A DNA stretch of 64,000 nucleotides, from NCBI RefSeq assembly GCF_000612585.1, contig NZ_JFCA01000015.1, forward strand, positions 62,001 to 126,000. Direction: 5' to 3'. Numbering within the stretch: the stretch's first letter is position 1; every line of letters starts with the position of its first letter. The notes under the pieces are model-generated. The model worked only from the letters and a program-made list of their open reading frames with translations. It was not told the DNA's origin and ran no database searches. The DNA comes from Pseudomonas sp. CHM02. GTDB taxonomy: Bacteria > Pseudomonadota > Gammaproteobacteria > Pseudomonadales > Pseudomonadaceae. A program made the translations under genes and the position numbers. This document shows, piece by piece, positions 1 through 9,972 of the stretch.

Positions 1-695
1 ACGGTGCGCTTGGCCACGTAACCGGTGACCGGTGCGATCAGGGTACTGCGCGCATTGGTCAGGTAGGCCTGGCGCAATTGCGCAGCGGCAGCCTGCACAT
101 CCGGGTGGGAGCTGATCACCGTGTCATCCACCAGCGCGTTGGTGGTTTTCAGTTGCTGCTCAAGGTTGGTCAGGGCGTTCTTGGCCGCAGTGAGGCTGTC
201 ACGGGCGTGGGACAGTTCCTCCTGGGAAATCGCCCCGCCCTGGGCCAGGGTTTTACGGCGGTTGAAGTTGTCCTGGGCGGTTTGCACGTCAGCTTTCTGT
301 GCATTGACCTGGGCTTTCATACCGTCGACGTTGCTGTACAAGCCGCGAACCTGGCGCACGGTGCGAGCCAGGTTGGCCTGGGCACTTTGCAGGCCGACGG
401 CGGCGTCGTTCGGGTCGAAGTTGACCAGCACCTGGCCTTCGTGGACCAGGTCGCCATCGTCGGCGCCGATGCTGACCACGGTGCCGGTGACCAGCGGGGT
501 TATTTCCACCACGTTGCCGTTCACGTAGGCGTCGTCGGTGGTTTCGTTGAAGCGGCCGTAGAACTCGTACCAGCCCCACACGCCGACCACGCCGAGGATG
601 ACGATCAGCGCCAGGCCGATCAGCATCACTTTGCGTTTGCGTGGGTTGTTGTCTTTGGGTTGTTCGGTTGCGTTGGTGTTTTCGGCAGTGGCCAT
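1..695 (-). CDS. emrA: HlyD/EmrA-type membrane fusion protein of a multidrug efflux pump (partial, C-terminus outside window)
   Basis: Periplasmic adaptor joining an inner-membrane MFS (EmrB-type) exporter to an outer-membrane channel. The first 231 residues are present. They show a charged cytoplasmic start (PKDNNPRKRK), one membrane anchor at about residues 22-46, a biotinyl-lipoyl-like half with TDDAYVNGNVV, and a long coiled-coil hairpin rich in Gln/Ala/Leu. The TDDAYV signature is typical of EmrA-like proteins. The gene lies 15 bp downstream of the outer-membrane factor and is the third gene of a marR-OMF-emrA operon; an emrB partner is expected beyond the left edge. Family assignment is firm; substrates are unknown. 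Confidence 0.9.
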   Translation of the reverse strand, partial: MATAENTNATEQPKDNNPRKRKVMLIGLALIVILGVVGVWGWYEFYGRFNETTDDAYVNGNVVEITPLVTGTVVSIGADDGDLVHEGQVLVNFDPNDAAVGLQSAQANLARTVRQVRGLYSNVDGMKAQVNAQKADVQTAQDNFNRRKTLAQGGAISQEELSHARDSLTAAKNALTNLEQQLKTTNALVDDTVISSHPDVQAAAAQLRQAYLTNARSTLIAPVTGYVAKRT

Positions 696-710
696 GACAA
701 ATACCTCAAA

Positions 711-2162
711 TTATTCCGTGCGAGTGGCTGGGGTGGTCGCTGCCACGTTGTCGGCGCTGTAGCCGCCGCCCAGGGCCTGCATCAATTGAATCGACAGATC
801 GATCTGCGCGGCATTCAGCGTCGCCAGCTGACGCTGGGCCTGCAGCAATTGCTGCTCGATGCTGAGCACATCCAGGTAGTTACCGATCCCGGAGCTGTAG
901 CGCTGCACACCGGTGTCGTAGGACTGCTGGGCAATGTCCGCGGCATGTTGCTGGGCCTGGATCTGCCGGCCGGTGTCGCGCAGTTGCGAAAGGGTGTTAC
1001 CGATATCGCCCAGGGCTTGCACCAGGGTCTTGTTGTACTGGGCCACGGCCAGGTCGTAGTCGGCGTCGCGGGCGTCCAGGTCGGCGCGCAGGCGGCCGCC
1101 GTCGAAGATCGGCAGCGAGATCGTCGGCGCGATGTTGAAGAAGCGGCTGGCCGAACCAAACATCGCATCCCCCAGCAACGACTCGGCCCCGGCGCTCGCG
1201 CTCAGGTTGAGGTTGGGGTAGAAGCGGGTCTTGCTCGCATCGATGTTCTTGCCCGCCGCCTCGACACGCCAGCGCGCGGCGATCAGGTCCGGGCGACGAC
1301 CGAGCAGCTCGGCCGGCAGCACGGATGGCACGGCGACGGCGCTGGGTTTCAGCACGGCGGGCCGCGCCAGTTCATTGCCACGGTCCGGGCCTTTGCCGAG
1401 CAACACCGCCAGGGCGATTTTCGCGCTCTGCAATTGTTTCTCTGCATCGATCAGTTGCGACTGGGAGCTGGCTTCCAGGCTTTCGGTCTGCTGGTACTGG
1501 TACTGGCTGTCGATGCCCGAGTTCAGGCGGCGCTTGCCCAGGTCGAGCATCTGCCGGGTGCGTTTGAGGTCGTCGTTGGCCAGGTCCCGCACGATATGGG
1601 CCTGGCCCAGGTCGCTGTAGGCCTTGGCGACGTTGGCGGCCAGGGTCAGGCGCGCCGCCTGCTGGTCGACCTGGGCGGCACGCGCCTCACCCAGCGCAGC
1701 CTCCCAGGCAGCCCGCTGGCCGCCCCAGAGGTCGAAGTTGTAGTTGAAGCTGGCGCCGATGTTGCGCACGGTCGAATAGGCGTCGCCTTCACCGCGTGGG
1801 TCCTGGTCCTTGGCCAAACGCGAACGGCTGACGCCGGCACTGGCATCCAGGGTCGGCATGCGGGCAGCGTCGGCGGCATAAGCGGCGGCTTCGGCCTGGT
1901 GGGCGCGGGCACTGGCCACTTGCATGTCGGGGCTGTTTTGCAGGGCTTCCTTGATCAGGCCGTCGAGCTGTGGATCGCCGAGGCTTTTCCACCAGTCGGC
2001 AGTAGGCCAGGCGGCGCTCGACAGGGTCATGCCGCTGAGGGATTTACCGGTTTGCAGGGTGTTGGCGTCGAGGCGTTTGCCTTGGGTGTCGAGGCCACTG
2101 AAGTTGGCACAACCGGCCAGCGTCATCGCCGCCAGCACCAGGCTGAGTGCGCGTGTGTTCAT
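711..2162 (-). CDS. Outer-membrane efflux factor lipoprotein (NodT/OprM family)
   Basis: A 483-residue TolC-like outer-membrane channel. The N-terminus is a lipoprotein signal ending in LAGC, so the mature protein would be lipid-anchored at Cys18. Two long helical repeats follow, with family hallmarks such as LGRRPDLIAARWRVEAAGKNI in the middle and repeated Gln/Ala-rich helices. Length fits the OprM/NodT family (about 470-490). Its ATG overlaps the stop of the upstream marR gene by 4 bp (ATGA), so the two are translationally coupled. It forms a tripartite pump with the downstream EmrA-like adaptor. The exact pump name cannot be decided from sequence alone. Confidence 0.92.
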   Translation of the reverse strand: MNTRALSLVLAAMTLAGCANFSGLDTQGKRLDANTLQTGKSLSGMTLSSAAWPTADWWKSLGDPQLDGLIKEALQNSPDMQVASARAHQAEAAAYAADAARMPTLDASAGVSRSRLAKDQDPRGEGDAYSTVRNIGASFNYNFDLWGGQRAAWEAALGEARAAQVDQQAARLTLAANVAKAYSDLGQAHIVRDLANDDLKRTRQMLDLGKRRLNSGIDSQYQYQQTESLEASSQSQLIDAEKQLQSAKIALAVLLGKGPDRGNELARPAVLKPSAVAVPSVLPAELLGRRPDLIAARWRVEAAGKNIDASKTRFYPNLNLSASAGAESLLGDAMFGSASRFFNIAPTISLPIFDGGRLRADLDARDADYDLAVAQYNKTLVQALGDIGNTLSQLRDTGRQIQAQQHAADIAQQSYDTGVQRYSSGIGNYLDVLSIEQQLLQAQRQLATLNAAQIDLSIQLMQALGGGYSADNVAATTPATRTE

Positions 2163-2632
2163 GAATTACCTACCCGCTGGATGACGATGGCGTCACCGGC
2201 TGCGACGAGAATTTTCTTGAGGATGTTTTCCAGGGTTTGCAGTTCGCCAGGCTCCAGGGCGCCGGCCAACTCGTTCATCGACTGGGCGCCGATATGCGGC
2301 AGCATGTCCGCCAGGCGCTGGCCGTCTTCCGTGAGCACCAGCCGCACCTGGCGCCGGTCCTGCTCGGAACGCTGGCGTGCCAGCAGGCCCTTCTGCTCCA
2401 GGCGGTCGAGCATGCGGGTCATGGAGCCGCTGTCCAGGGACAGGTTGCGGCACAGTTCCGCCGGGGTATCGACGTCGAACTGGGCAATGATGATCAACAC
2501 TTTGAACTGCGCGGCGGTCACGCCATACGGTTCCATGTGGGTGTCGATAATGCGGTCTTTGAGCAGTGCCGCCCGGCCCAGGAGCAGGCCGAGGTGGCAA
2601 TTGCGAAAGCTGTCAGGGGTGAAGTGGGGCAT
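2159..2632 (-). CDS. MarR-family transcriptional regulator of the efflux operon
   Basis: A 157-residue winged-helix regulator, first gene of the efflux operon. The MarR DNA-binding block is visible: LCRNLSLDSGSMTRMLDRLE recognition region at about residues 62-81, then the wing with RSEQDRRQVRLVLTEDG. AAGGTGA lies about 8 nt before the ATG. Just upstream are two copies of an ACTGCCTAGGCAGT-like palindrome, so autorepression relieved by a small ligand is likely, as for EmrR/MarR proteins. The ligand is unknown. Confidence 0.92.
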   Translation of the reverse strand: MPHFTPDSFRNCHLGLLLGRAALLKDRIIDTHMEPYGVTAAQFKVLIIIAQFDVDTPAELCRNLSLDSGSMTRMLDRLEQKGLLARQRSEQDRRQVRLVLTEDGQRLADMLPHIGAQSMNELAGALEPGELQTLENILKKILVAAGDAIVIQRVGNS

Positions 2633-2648
2633 CGAAAGTCACCTTATT

Positions 2649-2695
2649 ACTGCCTAGGCAGTGAATGTATGACAAGATGTTACTGCTTAGGCAGC
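2649..2695. promoter_or_regulatory. Twin MarR-type operator upstream of the efflux operon
   Basis: Two related palindromes sit just before the regulator gene: ACTGCCTAGGCAGT at 2649-2662 (perfect) and ACTGCTTAGGCAGC at 2682-2695 (two mismatches). Their starts are 33 bp apart, about three helical turns, which suits two dimers on the same face of DNA. Position directly upstream of a marR gene supports autoregulation; binding is inferred. Confidence 0.75.
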
Positions 2696-2756
2696 GAATG
2701 TCAAATGGAATTATTAGCTTGCTTGGTATTTGGCAGACAGGCGGCGGGGTGCGTAC

Positions 2757-2845
2757 GACTGCAGGCGCCGGCTTGCCGGCGATGGCGCCCTTGAAATCAA
2801 TGCAGATTCAAGGGCCTCATCGCCGGCAAGCCAGCTCCTACAAGG
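2757..2845. repeat. REP-type inverted repeat pair (REPIN-like) downstream of tamB
   Basis: Two facing copies of the Pseudomonas REP core: GCCGGCTTGCCGGCGATG near 2768 and its reverse complement CATCGCCGGCAAGCC near 2818, separated by a stem-forming AT-richer middle (CCCTTGAA / TTCAAGGG). It lies between the convergent tamB end and the divergent efflux operon promoter. Such elements are common intergenic repeats; it may also act as a terminator-like structure for tamB. Confidence 0.8.
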
Positions 2846-2854
2846 GGGAGTGGG

Positions 2855-5800
2855 TTAGAAATCGCGCTTGTAGAAGATATCCAGGGAACTGGCCACGCCG
2901 CTCGCCACTTCCAGGTAAACCTTCTTGCTCAGCAGGTAGCGCAAGGCAATCGTGCTGGCCGGCTCGAACACCCCTACCCCGTAGCGCAGGCTGAGTTTTT
3001 CGGTGATCTTGCCGCTGGCCACCACGGCGGTGTTGTTGCCGCTGCCCTGGGTATCGAGTTCGAAGTCCTGGATGCCGAGGTTCTTCGCCAGGTCCGACGT
3101 CACCCCGGCGCTGCCCATCAACCCCAGTCCCAACGCGGCCTGGGCCAGCATGTTGTTGTCTTCACCGGTGGTGCTCAACGGACGCCCCAGCACCAGATAG
3201 GACAGTGCCTGCTCCTGGCTCATGGCCGGTTCGGAGAAGATTTGCGTGGTGGGCTGTTCGGCGCTGCCGCTCAGGCGGATGCCGGCGATCACATCGTCGG
3301 TCTTGCGGATCGCTTCGATGTCCAGGTACGGCTGGTCCAGGGGGCCGGCGAACAGCAGCCGCGCACGACGCACATCGAGCTTCTGCCCATAGGCGCGGTA
3401 GCGACCATCGTTGAGCCACAGCTCGCCACGGGTGTCGAGGTTGTCGCCGATATGCACCTGGCCCTGGACCTTGGCGGTGAGGCCAAAGCCGGAGAAGTTG
3501 AGCTGGTCTTCCCCCACCACGACATCGATATCCATGGCCATCGCCATCGGCGGCTTGCCCTCTTCGGTCTGGCTGCCGACGATCACCGTGTCATCGGAGA
3601 CCTTGACGGTGGACGGCGGCAGCTCGCGCACGGTGATATCGCCACGTGGGATGTGCACCTTGCCGGCAACCGCCAGCTTGTCGTTCTTCAGGCTGATCTT
3701 CAGGTCGGGCGCCACTTCCAGCACGGCGTAAGGTTCGACCGTGACCGGCAGTTGCGAGCCTTGCAGGCTGAGGTCCACCACCAGCGCCTGGCCCCAGTCG
3801 ACCTGGCCCTTGAGGCTGCCCTGTCCCGCCTTGCCGCTGCGCCAAGCGCCGTTGAGCTGCACGCTTTCACCGGCGATCAACGCCTGCACGTTCAGGCCTT
3901 CGAGGCTGATGGGCAGTTCCGGACCGGAAATCTGGCCGCCCACCAGGTTCACATTGCCGTTGACCTGAGGGGCCAGCAAGCCGCCGGAGATGCGCCCGTT
4001 GCCATTGAGCTTGCCACTGAGGGTTTCCACCATCGGCACAAACGGCCGCGCCACGGCGAGGTCGAGGCCGACGAGGCTGAAGTTGCCGGTGATCGGCTTG
4101 TTCTTCGGCAATGGGTTGATCTGCGCCTGCAACAGCAATTCACCGAGCTTGCCGCCGCGGAAGTTCAGTTGCGTGTCGATGCGCTTGGGGTTGAGGGTGG
4201 TTTCCAGCTTCAACGTGTCGTAAGGAAAGTCCAGCCACTGGTCCTTGTCCTTGACGCGCAGGGTGCCGCCACTGGCGTCCACCGAGACCACGCCTTTGGG
4301 ACCGCTGTCCGGCAGGTCCAGTTGCAGGTCGGCATTGAGCTTGCCCTGCCAGGCAAAATCCTTGGGCAAGAACGCCGCCAGGCTGTCGATGGGGAATTGC
4401 TTGAGGTGGTAGCGCAGTTTCGGTTCGGGCATCAGCCGCTGGTCTTCGCCACACAGGCTGGCAGGCCCGGACACCCAGCAGTGCGCGGCAAAGGTGAGCT
4501 TGCCATCGGCCATGCGCTCGATCTTCGCCGGCGCCTGCAGTTTCCAGTCCTGGCCACCCGCTTGTACGTCACCACTGGCCAGGCGACCGCGCCAGTTGCC
4601 CTTGTCGAGATTGCCGTCCAATGCCAGGGCCAGCGTGACCAGCGGGCCGGCCAGGTCCAGTTGGACTTTCTGGTTCTTGATATCGCCCTGGGCGCTGGCG
4701 CTCAGGGTGCCGACCTGAGTGTCGCCGGACTGAATGCCACTGCCCTTGAGGTCGATCCTGGCGCGCTGGGCGTTATCCAGGTTGGCATCGAGCGTGAGGC
4801 CTTGCAGGCGATTGTCAGCGAAGGCCAGTTGCTGACCCTTGAGGGCGAGCTTGCCTTGCGGGGCGTTGAGGCTGCCGGCGACGTCGAGTCGGCCGTTGAC
4901 CTGCCCACGCAATTGCGGCCACAACTGGGCCAGGCGCGCCAGCTTGATATCGACCTGCCCGGCCAGGCGCTGTTGCAGGCTGCCACTGCCATTGATGCGG
5001 TTGTCGCCCAGGCGAATGTCCAGGTTGGCCAGTGTCCACTGCTCGCCCGCGCCTTCGGCCTTGGCCGCCAGCACCGCGGGTTGCCCGCGCAGGCGGCCCT
5101 TGAGGTCAAGGTCGGCATTCAGCGTGAGTTGCTCGTTCTTGAATTCGCCTTTGCTGCGCAACGGCCCGGCCAGGGTACCGGGCAATTCAGCCACCCAGTA
5201 CGCCGGGTTCAGCGCCGACAGGTCGAGGGCTGTGTCCCAGGCAATGCCATCGGCAAATTGCAGGTTCACGTGGCCTTCGGCCTTGCCTTGGCCGGCGGTG
5301 AGTTTCAGCTCGGGCAGGAAGATTTGCTTGAGGTCGCCACTGAACGGCGTGACCACATTGAACTTGCCCGCCGGGCCATCGAGGTCGGCCTTGAGGTTGC
5401 CCAGGTAGTTGCCGTCTTTGTAGGATATCTCGCCATTGAACGTACGCAGAGCGACTTGCGGCTCGTCGATCACCGGATAGAGGCGATGCCAGGGGAAGTC
5501 CAGCCAGTCGATCCTCGCCTCGGCGCTGAAGCCTTGTTGCCAGTCCAGCTGGGCCGTCAGCTTCAGGCTCTGCTTGTCACCGGCATTCAGGTCCAGGCCG
5601 GCGATTTGTGCACCCTTGGCGTCGACCTTGCCTTGCAGCAGCAAGTCCACCGGGCCTTTTTCCGCCGGCAGCACGGCCTTGCCCAGCAGTTGGTAGCCGC
5701 GGTTCAAATCACCTTTGGCGGTGAGGTCGAGTTGATTGAGTTGCAGCGTGTCGGGCAGATCGGCGCTGGGCTTGAAACCGTCGGCGGTGATGTGCACTTG

Positions 5801-6526
5801 GGCTGGGAGATTTTCCACCAGAGGTTGAAGTTCCCCCGTGAGCTTGGCCGGCAAATAGCCGGTGCTGTCGGCGTCAAGCTTGAGGATCTTGAGCAGGTCG
5901 CCGTCGACCTTGAGCGCCACCTTCCACGGTGCACCGCCCGGCGCATAAGGCAGGCTCAGGTTACCGGTGGCGCTCAACGGCCAGTCGCCGGTGGGTTGCA
6001 GCAGGCCAGCCAGGTCCAGCACCAGGTCATCCCGTTGCAGGTGCACCGAATCAATCTGCATCCCGGCGGCGGTCCAATGCGCCACCAGTTGCAGGCCCTT
6101 GAGTTCTTCGCTGCCGTTGAACAGCAGGCTACCGACGCGCACGTCGCCCAACTGGATGGCCACGGGCAGCTTCAAGTCAGGCAGTACGATGGGGCCGCTG
6201 CTGTCCTCGGTGCTCGGCGGCAATTGCAGGCTGACCTGTTCCACGTTCAGGCGCTCGATACACAAGGTCATGCGCAGCAGGCACGCCGGCGACCAGTCAA
6301 ACTGGGGCGCCTGGAGTTCGACGCGGCTGCTGTCCTGCTGCCACAGCAAATGGTCGGCGCTCCACTGGCCGCCCAGATGGCCCTGGAAATTCTCTACGCT
6401 CAAGCCCGGTACGCGTGCCAAAGCCCAGCGGCTGCCCGCCTGGGTGCCAAGTACCGCCCACAGTGCCAGCAACAGCACGGCAAGGATGGCCACCACGGCC
6501 AGCCCCGCTATTTTCACACCACGCAT
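2855..6526 (-). CDS. tamB: Translocation and assembly module subunit TamB
   Basis: A very large (1223-residue) AsmA-like/TamB protein, anchored by an N-terminal membrane helix (about residues 3-25, GLAVVAILAVLLLALWAVLG) and otherwise made of repeated beta-strand-rich segments spanning the periplasm. The C-terminal TamB domain (formerly DUF490) is visible in the last 300 residues, with phrases such as GELWLNDGRYRAYGQKLDVRRA and an aromatic C-terminus (IFYKRDF). It partners TamA in outer-membrane protein insertion or phospholipid transport. The ATG overlaps the tamA stop (TGATG); a GTG one codon upstream is an alternative start. Length is close to that of E. coli TamB (about 1260). Confidence 0.95.
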   Translation of the reverse strand: MRGVKIAGLAVVAILAVLLLALWAVLGTQAGSRWALARVPGLSVENFQGHLGGQWSADHLLWQQDSSRVELQAPQFDWSPACLLRMTLCIERLNVEQVSLQLPPSTEDSSGPIVLPDLKLPVAIQLGDVRVGSLLFNGSEELKGLQLVAHWTAAGMQIDSVHLQRDDLVLDLAGLLQPTGDWPLSATGNLSLPYAPGGAPWKVALKVDGDLLKILKLDADSTGYLPAKLTGELQPLVENLPAQVHITADGFKPSADLPDTLQLNQLDLTAKGDLNRGYQLLGKAVLPAEKGPVDLLLQGKVDAKGAQIAGLDLNAGDKQSLKLTAQLDWQQGFSAEARIDWLDFPWHRLYPVIDEPQVALRTFNGEISYKDGNYLGNLKADLDGPAGKFNVVTPFSGDLKQIFLPELKLTAGQGKAEGHVNLQFADGIAWDTALDLSALNPAYWVAELPGTLAGPLRSKGEFKNEQLTLNADLDLKGRLRGQPAVLAAKAEGAGEQWTLANLDIRLGDNRINGSGSLQQRLAGQVDIKLARLAQLWPQLRGQVNGRLDVAGSLNAPQGKLALKGQQLAFADNRLQGLTLDANLDNAQRARIDLKGSGIQSGDTQVGTLSASAQGDIKNQKVQLDLAGPLVTLALALDGNLDKGNWRGRLASGDVQAGGQDWKLQAPAKIERMADGKLTFAAHCWVSGPASLCGEDQRLMPEPKLRYHLKQFPIDSLAAFLPKDFAWQGKLNADLQLDLPDSGPKGVVSVDASGGTLRVKDKDQWLDFPYDTLKLETTLNPKRIDTQLNFRGGKLGELLLQAQINPLPKNKPITGNFSLVGLDLAVARPFVPMVETLSGKLNGNGRISGGLLAPQVNGNVNLVGGQISGPELPISLEGLNVQALIAGESVQLNGAWRSGKAGQGSLKGQVDWGQALVVDLSLQGSQLPVTVEPYAVLEVAPDLKISLKNDKLAVAGKVHIPRGDITVRELPPSTVKVSDDTVIVGSQTEEGKPPMAMAMDIDVVVGEDQLNFSGFGLTAKVQGQVHIGDNLDTRGELWLNDGRYRAYGQKLDVRRARLLFAGPLDQPYLDIEAIRKTDDVIAGIRLSGSAEQPTTQIFSEPAMSQEQALSYLVLGRPLSTTGEDNNMLAQAALGLGLMGSAGVTSDLAKNLGIQDFELDTQGSGNNTAVVASGKITEKLSLRYGVGVFEPASTIALRYLLSKKVYLEVASGVASSLDIFYKRDF

Positions 6527-8253
6527 CACAACTCAGGCCCCATGGAAAAGTGCAATCGAACGCCGCCCGGATCTTCCAGGGCATGGGCCAGGTCAAGGCG
6601 GATCGGGCCGACCGGCGAGACCCAGCGGATACCTACACCCACGCCGGTTTTCAGGCTGGGCATTTCCAGGGTATTGAACGAATTGCCCTGATCGATAAAG
6701 GTCGCGATCCGCCATTTCTCGGCGATGGAATATTGGTATTCGGCGCTCAGGGCGACCATGTAGCGGCCACCGATGCGATCACCGCGATCGTTCTCGGGCG
6801 ACAGCGTCTGATACTCGTAACCGCGCACGCTCTGGTCGCCACCGGCAAAGAAGCGCAGCGACGGCGGCACCGACTTGTAGCCATTGGTGGCACTGCCGCC
6901 CACCTGGGCACGCGCCAGGAAGCGGTGGTTGTCCCACAAAGTGGTCAGGCCTTTGACCATGGCCGTGCCGTAAAGCAGGTTGGTGTCGGAACCCAGGCCC
7001 TCTTTCGCCACCTTGGTATCGAATTGCAGGCGGTAGCCGTTGTGCGGGTCGATGCGGTTGTCACTGCGCAGGTAGGAGTAGCTGATTCCCGGCATCACCA
7101 GGTTGCTCAGGCCCGAGTCATTGCCCAGGCGATATTCTTCGCGCTGGTATTTGAGCGAGATCACCCGGGTCCAGCCGCTGGGCAGTTTGCTGTGCCACTC
7201 GGGGCCGAGGGTGAGCAATTTACTCAGGGTGTCGGTGTTGGCGATCTCTTCATTCTGATAACCGCCGGCAAAGCGCAGCTTGTCGGTGAGCGGTGGGTCG
7301 AGCGGAATGTCGTACCACAGGCCGACGTTCTGCCGTGGCGCCGACAGTTCGGCTTCCCAGCCATAGCTGTGACCCTGGGGGTTGACCCAGTGGCGGGTCC
7401 AGTTGGCTTTGCCGCGTGGGCCGACGTCGGTGGAAAACCCCAGGCCCAGGCCCATGGTGCGCGGCTTGCGGGTCTCCAGGCGCACGGCCACCGGGATGAC
7501 GTCATTGGTCGAAGCCGCCGGGGCGGCGTCCACGCGCACGCCTTCGAAAAAACCGCTGGCCTGCAGGTTCTGGTTGAGTTCGGCGATCAGCTCGGAATCG
7601 TACGGCGTGCCGCTTTTGAACGGCACCATGCGTTGCAGCAATTCTTCGTCAAACGGCGTATCACCGGCAAAGCTGACGTTGCCAAGGGTGTAGCGCGGGC
7701 CGCTGTCGTAGATGAGTTCGATATCGGCGACACCGGCCTGCGGGTCTACCGAGAGTTTCTGGCGGGTGAAGCGCCCGCTGAAAAAGCCGTAGCGCGACGC
7801 CTGGTTCTGGATCAGACGCTTGGCGTCTTCGTAATGGCCGTGGTTGAGCACGGCGCCGGATTTGAGGTCGTTGCTGACGGGCACGCGAAAAGCCTTGAGG
7901 TCGGCGGCAGGACCGTCGACCCGAATGGTCACGTTACGCAAATGCACCGGCTCGCCGGGGTCGATGGTGAGGATCAGGCGCGGGTTCTTGCCGCCCTTCA
8001 CGTCACTTTCGATCTGAGGCTGATAGAAGCCTAAAGCCTGCGCAGCTTTGCGCGCCTGCTCCTCGGCGCCACGGCTGAACCGCAGCAAGGCCTCTTCATC
8101 ACGATCGCCCACCCCGCCGATATAGCCTTCGATGTTGGCTTTCAACGCGTCGTTTGAGGGTTTGATCCGCACGTCCAGTTCGCTTTGCGCCAACGCGCCG
8201 CAGCTTGTGAACAGCAGAATCAAGCCGCTGGTAAATCTTCCTGGAAACTTCAT
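6526..8253 (-). CDS. tamA: Autotransporter assembly complex protein TamA
   Basis: A 575-residue Omp85-family outer-membrane protein. From the ATG at 8253 it has a signal peptide ending near GALAQ, then POTRA domains (about residues 25-265) and a C-terminal 16-strand barrel. Features include RFFAGGDQSVRGYEYQTL, the Omp85 lid-lock style VRGY motif, and a C-terminal strand ending LHFSMGPEL. The frame stays open further upstream, but those codons do not encode a signal peptide, so the MKFPGRF start is preferred. It forms one transcription unit with tamB, with which it acts. Confidence 0.95.
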   Translation of the reverse strand: MKFPGRFTSGLILLFTSCGALAQSELDVRIKPSNDALKANIEGYIGGVGDRDEEALLRFSRGAEEQARKAAQALGFYQPQIESDVKGGKNPRLILTIDPGEPVHLRNVTIRVDGPAADLKAFRVPVSNDLKSGAVLNHGHYEDAKRLIQNQASRYGFFSGRFTRQKLSVDPQAGVADIELIYDSGPRYTLGNVSFAGDTPFDEELLQRMVPFKSGTPYDSELIAELNQNLQASGFFEGVRVDAAPAASTNDVIPVAVRLETRKPRTMGLGLGFSTDVGPRGKANWTRHWVNPQGHSYGWEAELSAPRQNVGLWYDIPLDPPLTDKLRFAGGYQNEEIANTDTLSKLLTLGPEWHSKLPSGWTRVISLKYQREEYRLGNDSGLSNLVMPGISYSYLRSDNRIDPHNGYRLQFDTKVAKEGLGSDTNLLYGTAMVKGLTTLWDNHRFLARAQVGGSATNGYKSVPPSLRFFAGGDQSVRGYEYQTLSPENDRGDRIGGRYMVALSAEYQYSIAEKWRIATFIDQGNSFNTLEMPSLKTGVGVGIRWVSPVGPIRLDLAHALEDPGGVRLHFSMGPEL

Positions 8254-8317
8254 AGGCGCGGATGCTACACGACCTGGGGAGACTCTTTGAACTCGGAAAT
8301 GTCTGAATAATTCTGTC

Positions 8318-8968
8318 TTAAGCCGTTGCAGCATGTAACGACTGGGGGTTGGGGTGAAAAAACACGTGCTCCAGGATAGGTCCTACAGCGACCTCACCAA
8401 TTTCCTCATAGCCCTGACGCTTATAGAAGTCCAGGTAGCGTGAATTGCCCGTGTCCAGCACCACACCGGCCGAATGCGGGTCTTCGGCGCACCAGTTGTG
8501 CACGGCCCCCAGCAACTGCTCGCCATAATGTTTGCCCTGGAATTGCGGGTGAATACCCAGCAGTGGCAGCACATGCACCGACTCACTGGGCAGGCACGCC
8601 AGCACCGCGTGATGGTAATCGAGGTAGCGCCGCGTACCACGCACCCCCGTGCTCAGCCACATGCGCAATTGCCAGGCCCAGCTCTCGGTGATCCCCAGGC
8701 GCCGCTGCGGTGGCGCGATCAGGGCAATGCCGATCAGCCGGTCGTTGACGAACAGGCCAATGGCCGGCAGTTTCTGAAAGAAGTGCTGCTTGACCAGCTC
8801 GCGCACGGTGGCGCGTACCCGCTGCTCATAACCCGGGCGCTCGGCTTCGAAGATGTAGGCAAAGGTCGGCTCGTGACGATAGGCCTGATACAACAGGGAA
8901 CGGGCCTCGCGGGAATAGCCGCTGTTGAGCAAGCGGATTTCGGCAATGGCAGTCGAGGTGTCAGGCAT
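8318..8968 (-). CDS. GNAT-family N-acetyltransferase
   Basis: A 216-residue acetyl-CoA-dependent N-acyltransferase of unknown substrate. The GNAT core is visible in the C-terminal half: a beta strand followed by [20 protein letters not shown], the Q/RxxGxG/A-type acetyl-CoA pyrophosphate loop, then [21 protein letters not shown], the typical strand and F-Y-x-x-x-GF ending. The ATG at 8968 is preferred because AGGGAG lies 10 nt upstream; a GTG at 8989 has no such signal. It sits between tamA and the divergent xthA gene. Confidence 0.88.
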   Translation of the reverse strand: MPDTSTAIAEIRLLNSGYSREARSLLYQAYRHEPTFAYIFEAERPGYEQRVRATVRELVKQHFFQKLPAIGLFVNDRLIGIALIAPPQRRLGITESWAWQLRMWLSTGVRGTRRYLDYHHAVLACLPSESVHVLPLLGIHPQFQGKHYGEQLLGAVHNWCAEDPHSAGVVLDTGNSRYLDFYKRQGYEEIGEVAVGPILEHVFFHPNPQSLHAATA

Positions 8969-9136
8969 ACGGTCAATCTCCCTGGGCACCGCTCAGGAGG
9001 CGGCGTTCTTATGGGTACGAACCCACGCAGCACGAGTCGTTCCCAGACATTAGCAGCGCATCTGTCCTACCGCCACGCTGGCCCCCGTCCGACTTGTCCG
9101 CTAGCATCGGCCTTTTGCCAGACTGGACTGCCGACC

Positions 9137-9949
9137 ATGAAAATCGTCTCCTTCAATATCAACGGGCTGCGCGCCCGCCCTCATCAGTTGGCGGCGCTGA
9201 TTGAAAAGCACCAGCCCGACGTGATCGGCCTGCAGGAAACCAAGGTCCACGATGATCAATTCCCGCTGGCTGAAGTGCAGGCCCTGGGGTATCACGTGTA
9301 CTACCACGGCCAGAAAGGTCATTACGGCGTAGCCTTGCTCTCGCGCAAAGAAGCCTTGAGCGTGCACAAAGGCTTTGCCAGCGACGAAGAAGACGCCCAG
9401 CGTCGCTTTATCTGGGGCACCTTCGCCGACGAGAACGGCCACCCGGTCACCCTCATGAACGGCTATTTCCCCCAGGGCGAAAGCCGCGACCACCCCACCA
9501 AGTTCCCGGCCAAGCAGCGCTTCTATGAAGACTTGCAGCACCTGCTGGAAAGCCAGTTCAGCAATGACCAGGCGCTGGTGGTGATGGGCGACGTGAATAT
9601 TTCCCCGGAAGACTGCGACATCGGCATCGGCGCCGACAACGCCAAGCGCTGGCTGAAAACCGGCAAGTGCAGCTTCCTGCCGGAAGAACGCGAATGGATG
9701 GCCCGCCTGAAAAACTGGGGTCTGGTGGACAGCTTCCGTCACCTCAACCCGGACGTGGCAGACCGCTTCAGCTGGTTCGACTACCGTAGCCGTGGCTTTG
9801 AAGACGAGCCCAAGCGTGGGCTGCGGATCGACGTGATCCTGGCCTCCAACGGCCTGCTGTCACGCGTCAAGGACGCCGGCGTGGACTACGACCTGCGCGG
9901 CCTGGAAAAGCCATCGGACCACGCGCCTATCTGGCTCGAATTGAGCTGA
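9137..9949 (+). CDS. xthA: Exodeoxyribonuclease III
   Basis: A 270-residue AP endonuclease/3'-exonuclease of base excision repair, close in length to E. coli XthA (268). Signatures include [17 protein letters not shown] at the start, the metal-binding Glu in [28 protein letters not shown], and the C-terminal catalytic SDHAPIW. Start is the ATG giving [10 protein letters not shown], universal for the family. It is followed by two directly repeated REP units. Confidence 0.97.
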   Translation: MKIVSFNINGLRARPHQLAALIEKHQPDVIGLQETKVHDDQFPLAEVQALGYHVYYHGQKGHYGVALLSRKEALSVHKGFASDEEDAQRRFIWGTFADENGHPVTLMNGYFPQGESRDHPTKFPAKQRFYEDLQHLLESQFSNDQALVVMGDVNISPEDCDIGIGADNAKRWLKTGKCSFLPEEREWMARLKNWGLVDSFRHLNPDVADRFSWFDYRSRGFEDEPKRGLRIDVILASNGLLSRVKDAGVDYDLRGLEKPSDHAPIWLELS

Positions 9950-9972
9950 CAACACCGTGCAGCCAGGTAACT

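Noticed and set aside
78..2657. An 859-codon open frame antisense to the efflux operon
   Set aside because: It lies opposite three well-supported genes, has no family motifs and reflects high-GC codon bias creating antisense open frames.
3242..6691. A 1149-codon plus-strand open frame opposite tamB
   Set aside because: Shadow of tamB in a high-GC background; composition is that of an antisense translation (many Gln, His, Val, Gly) with no domain.
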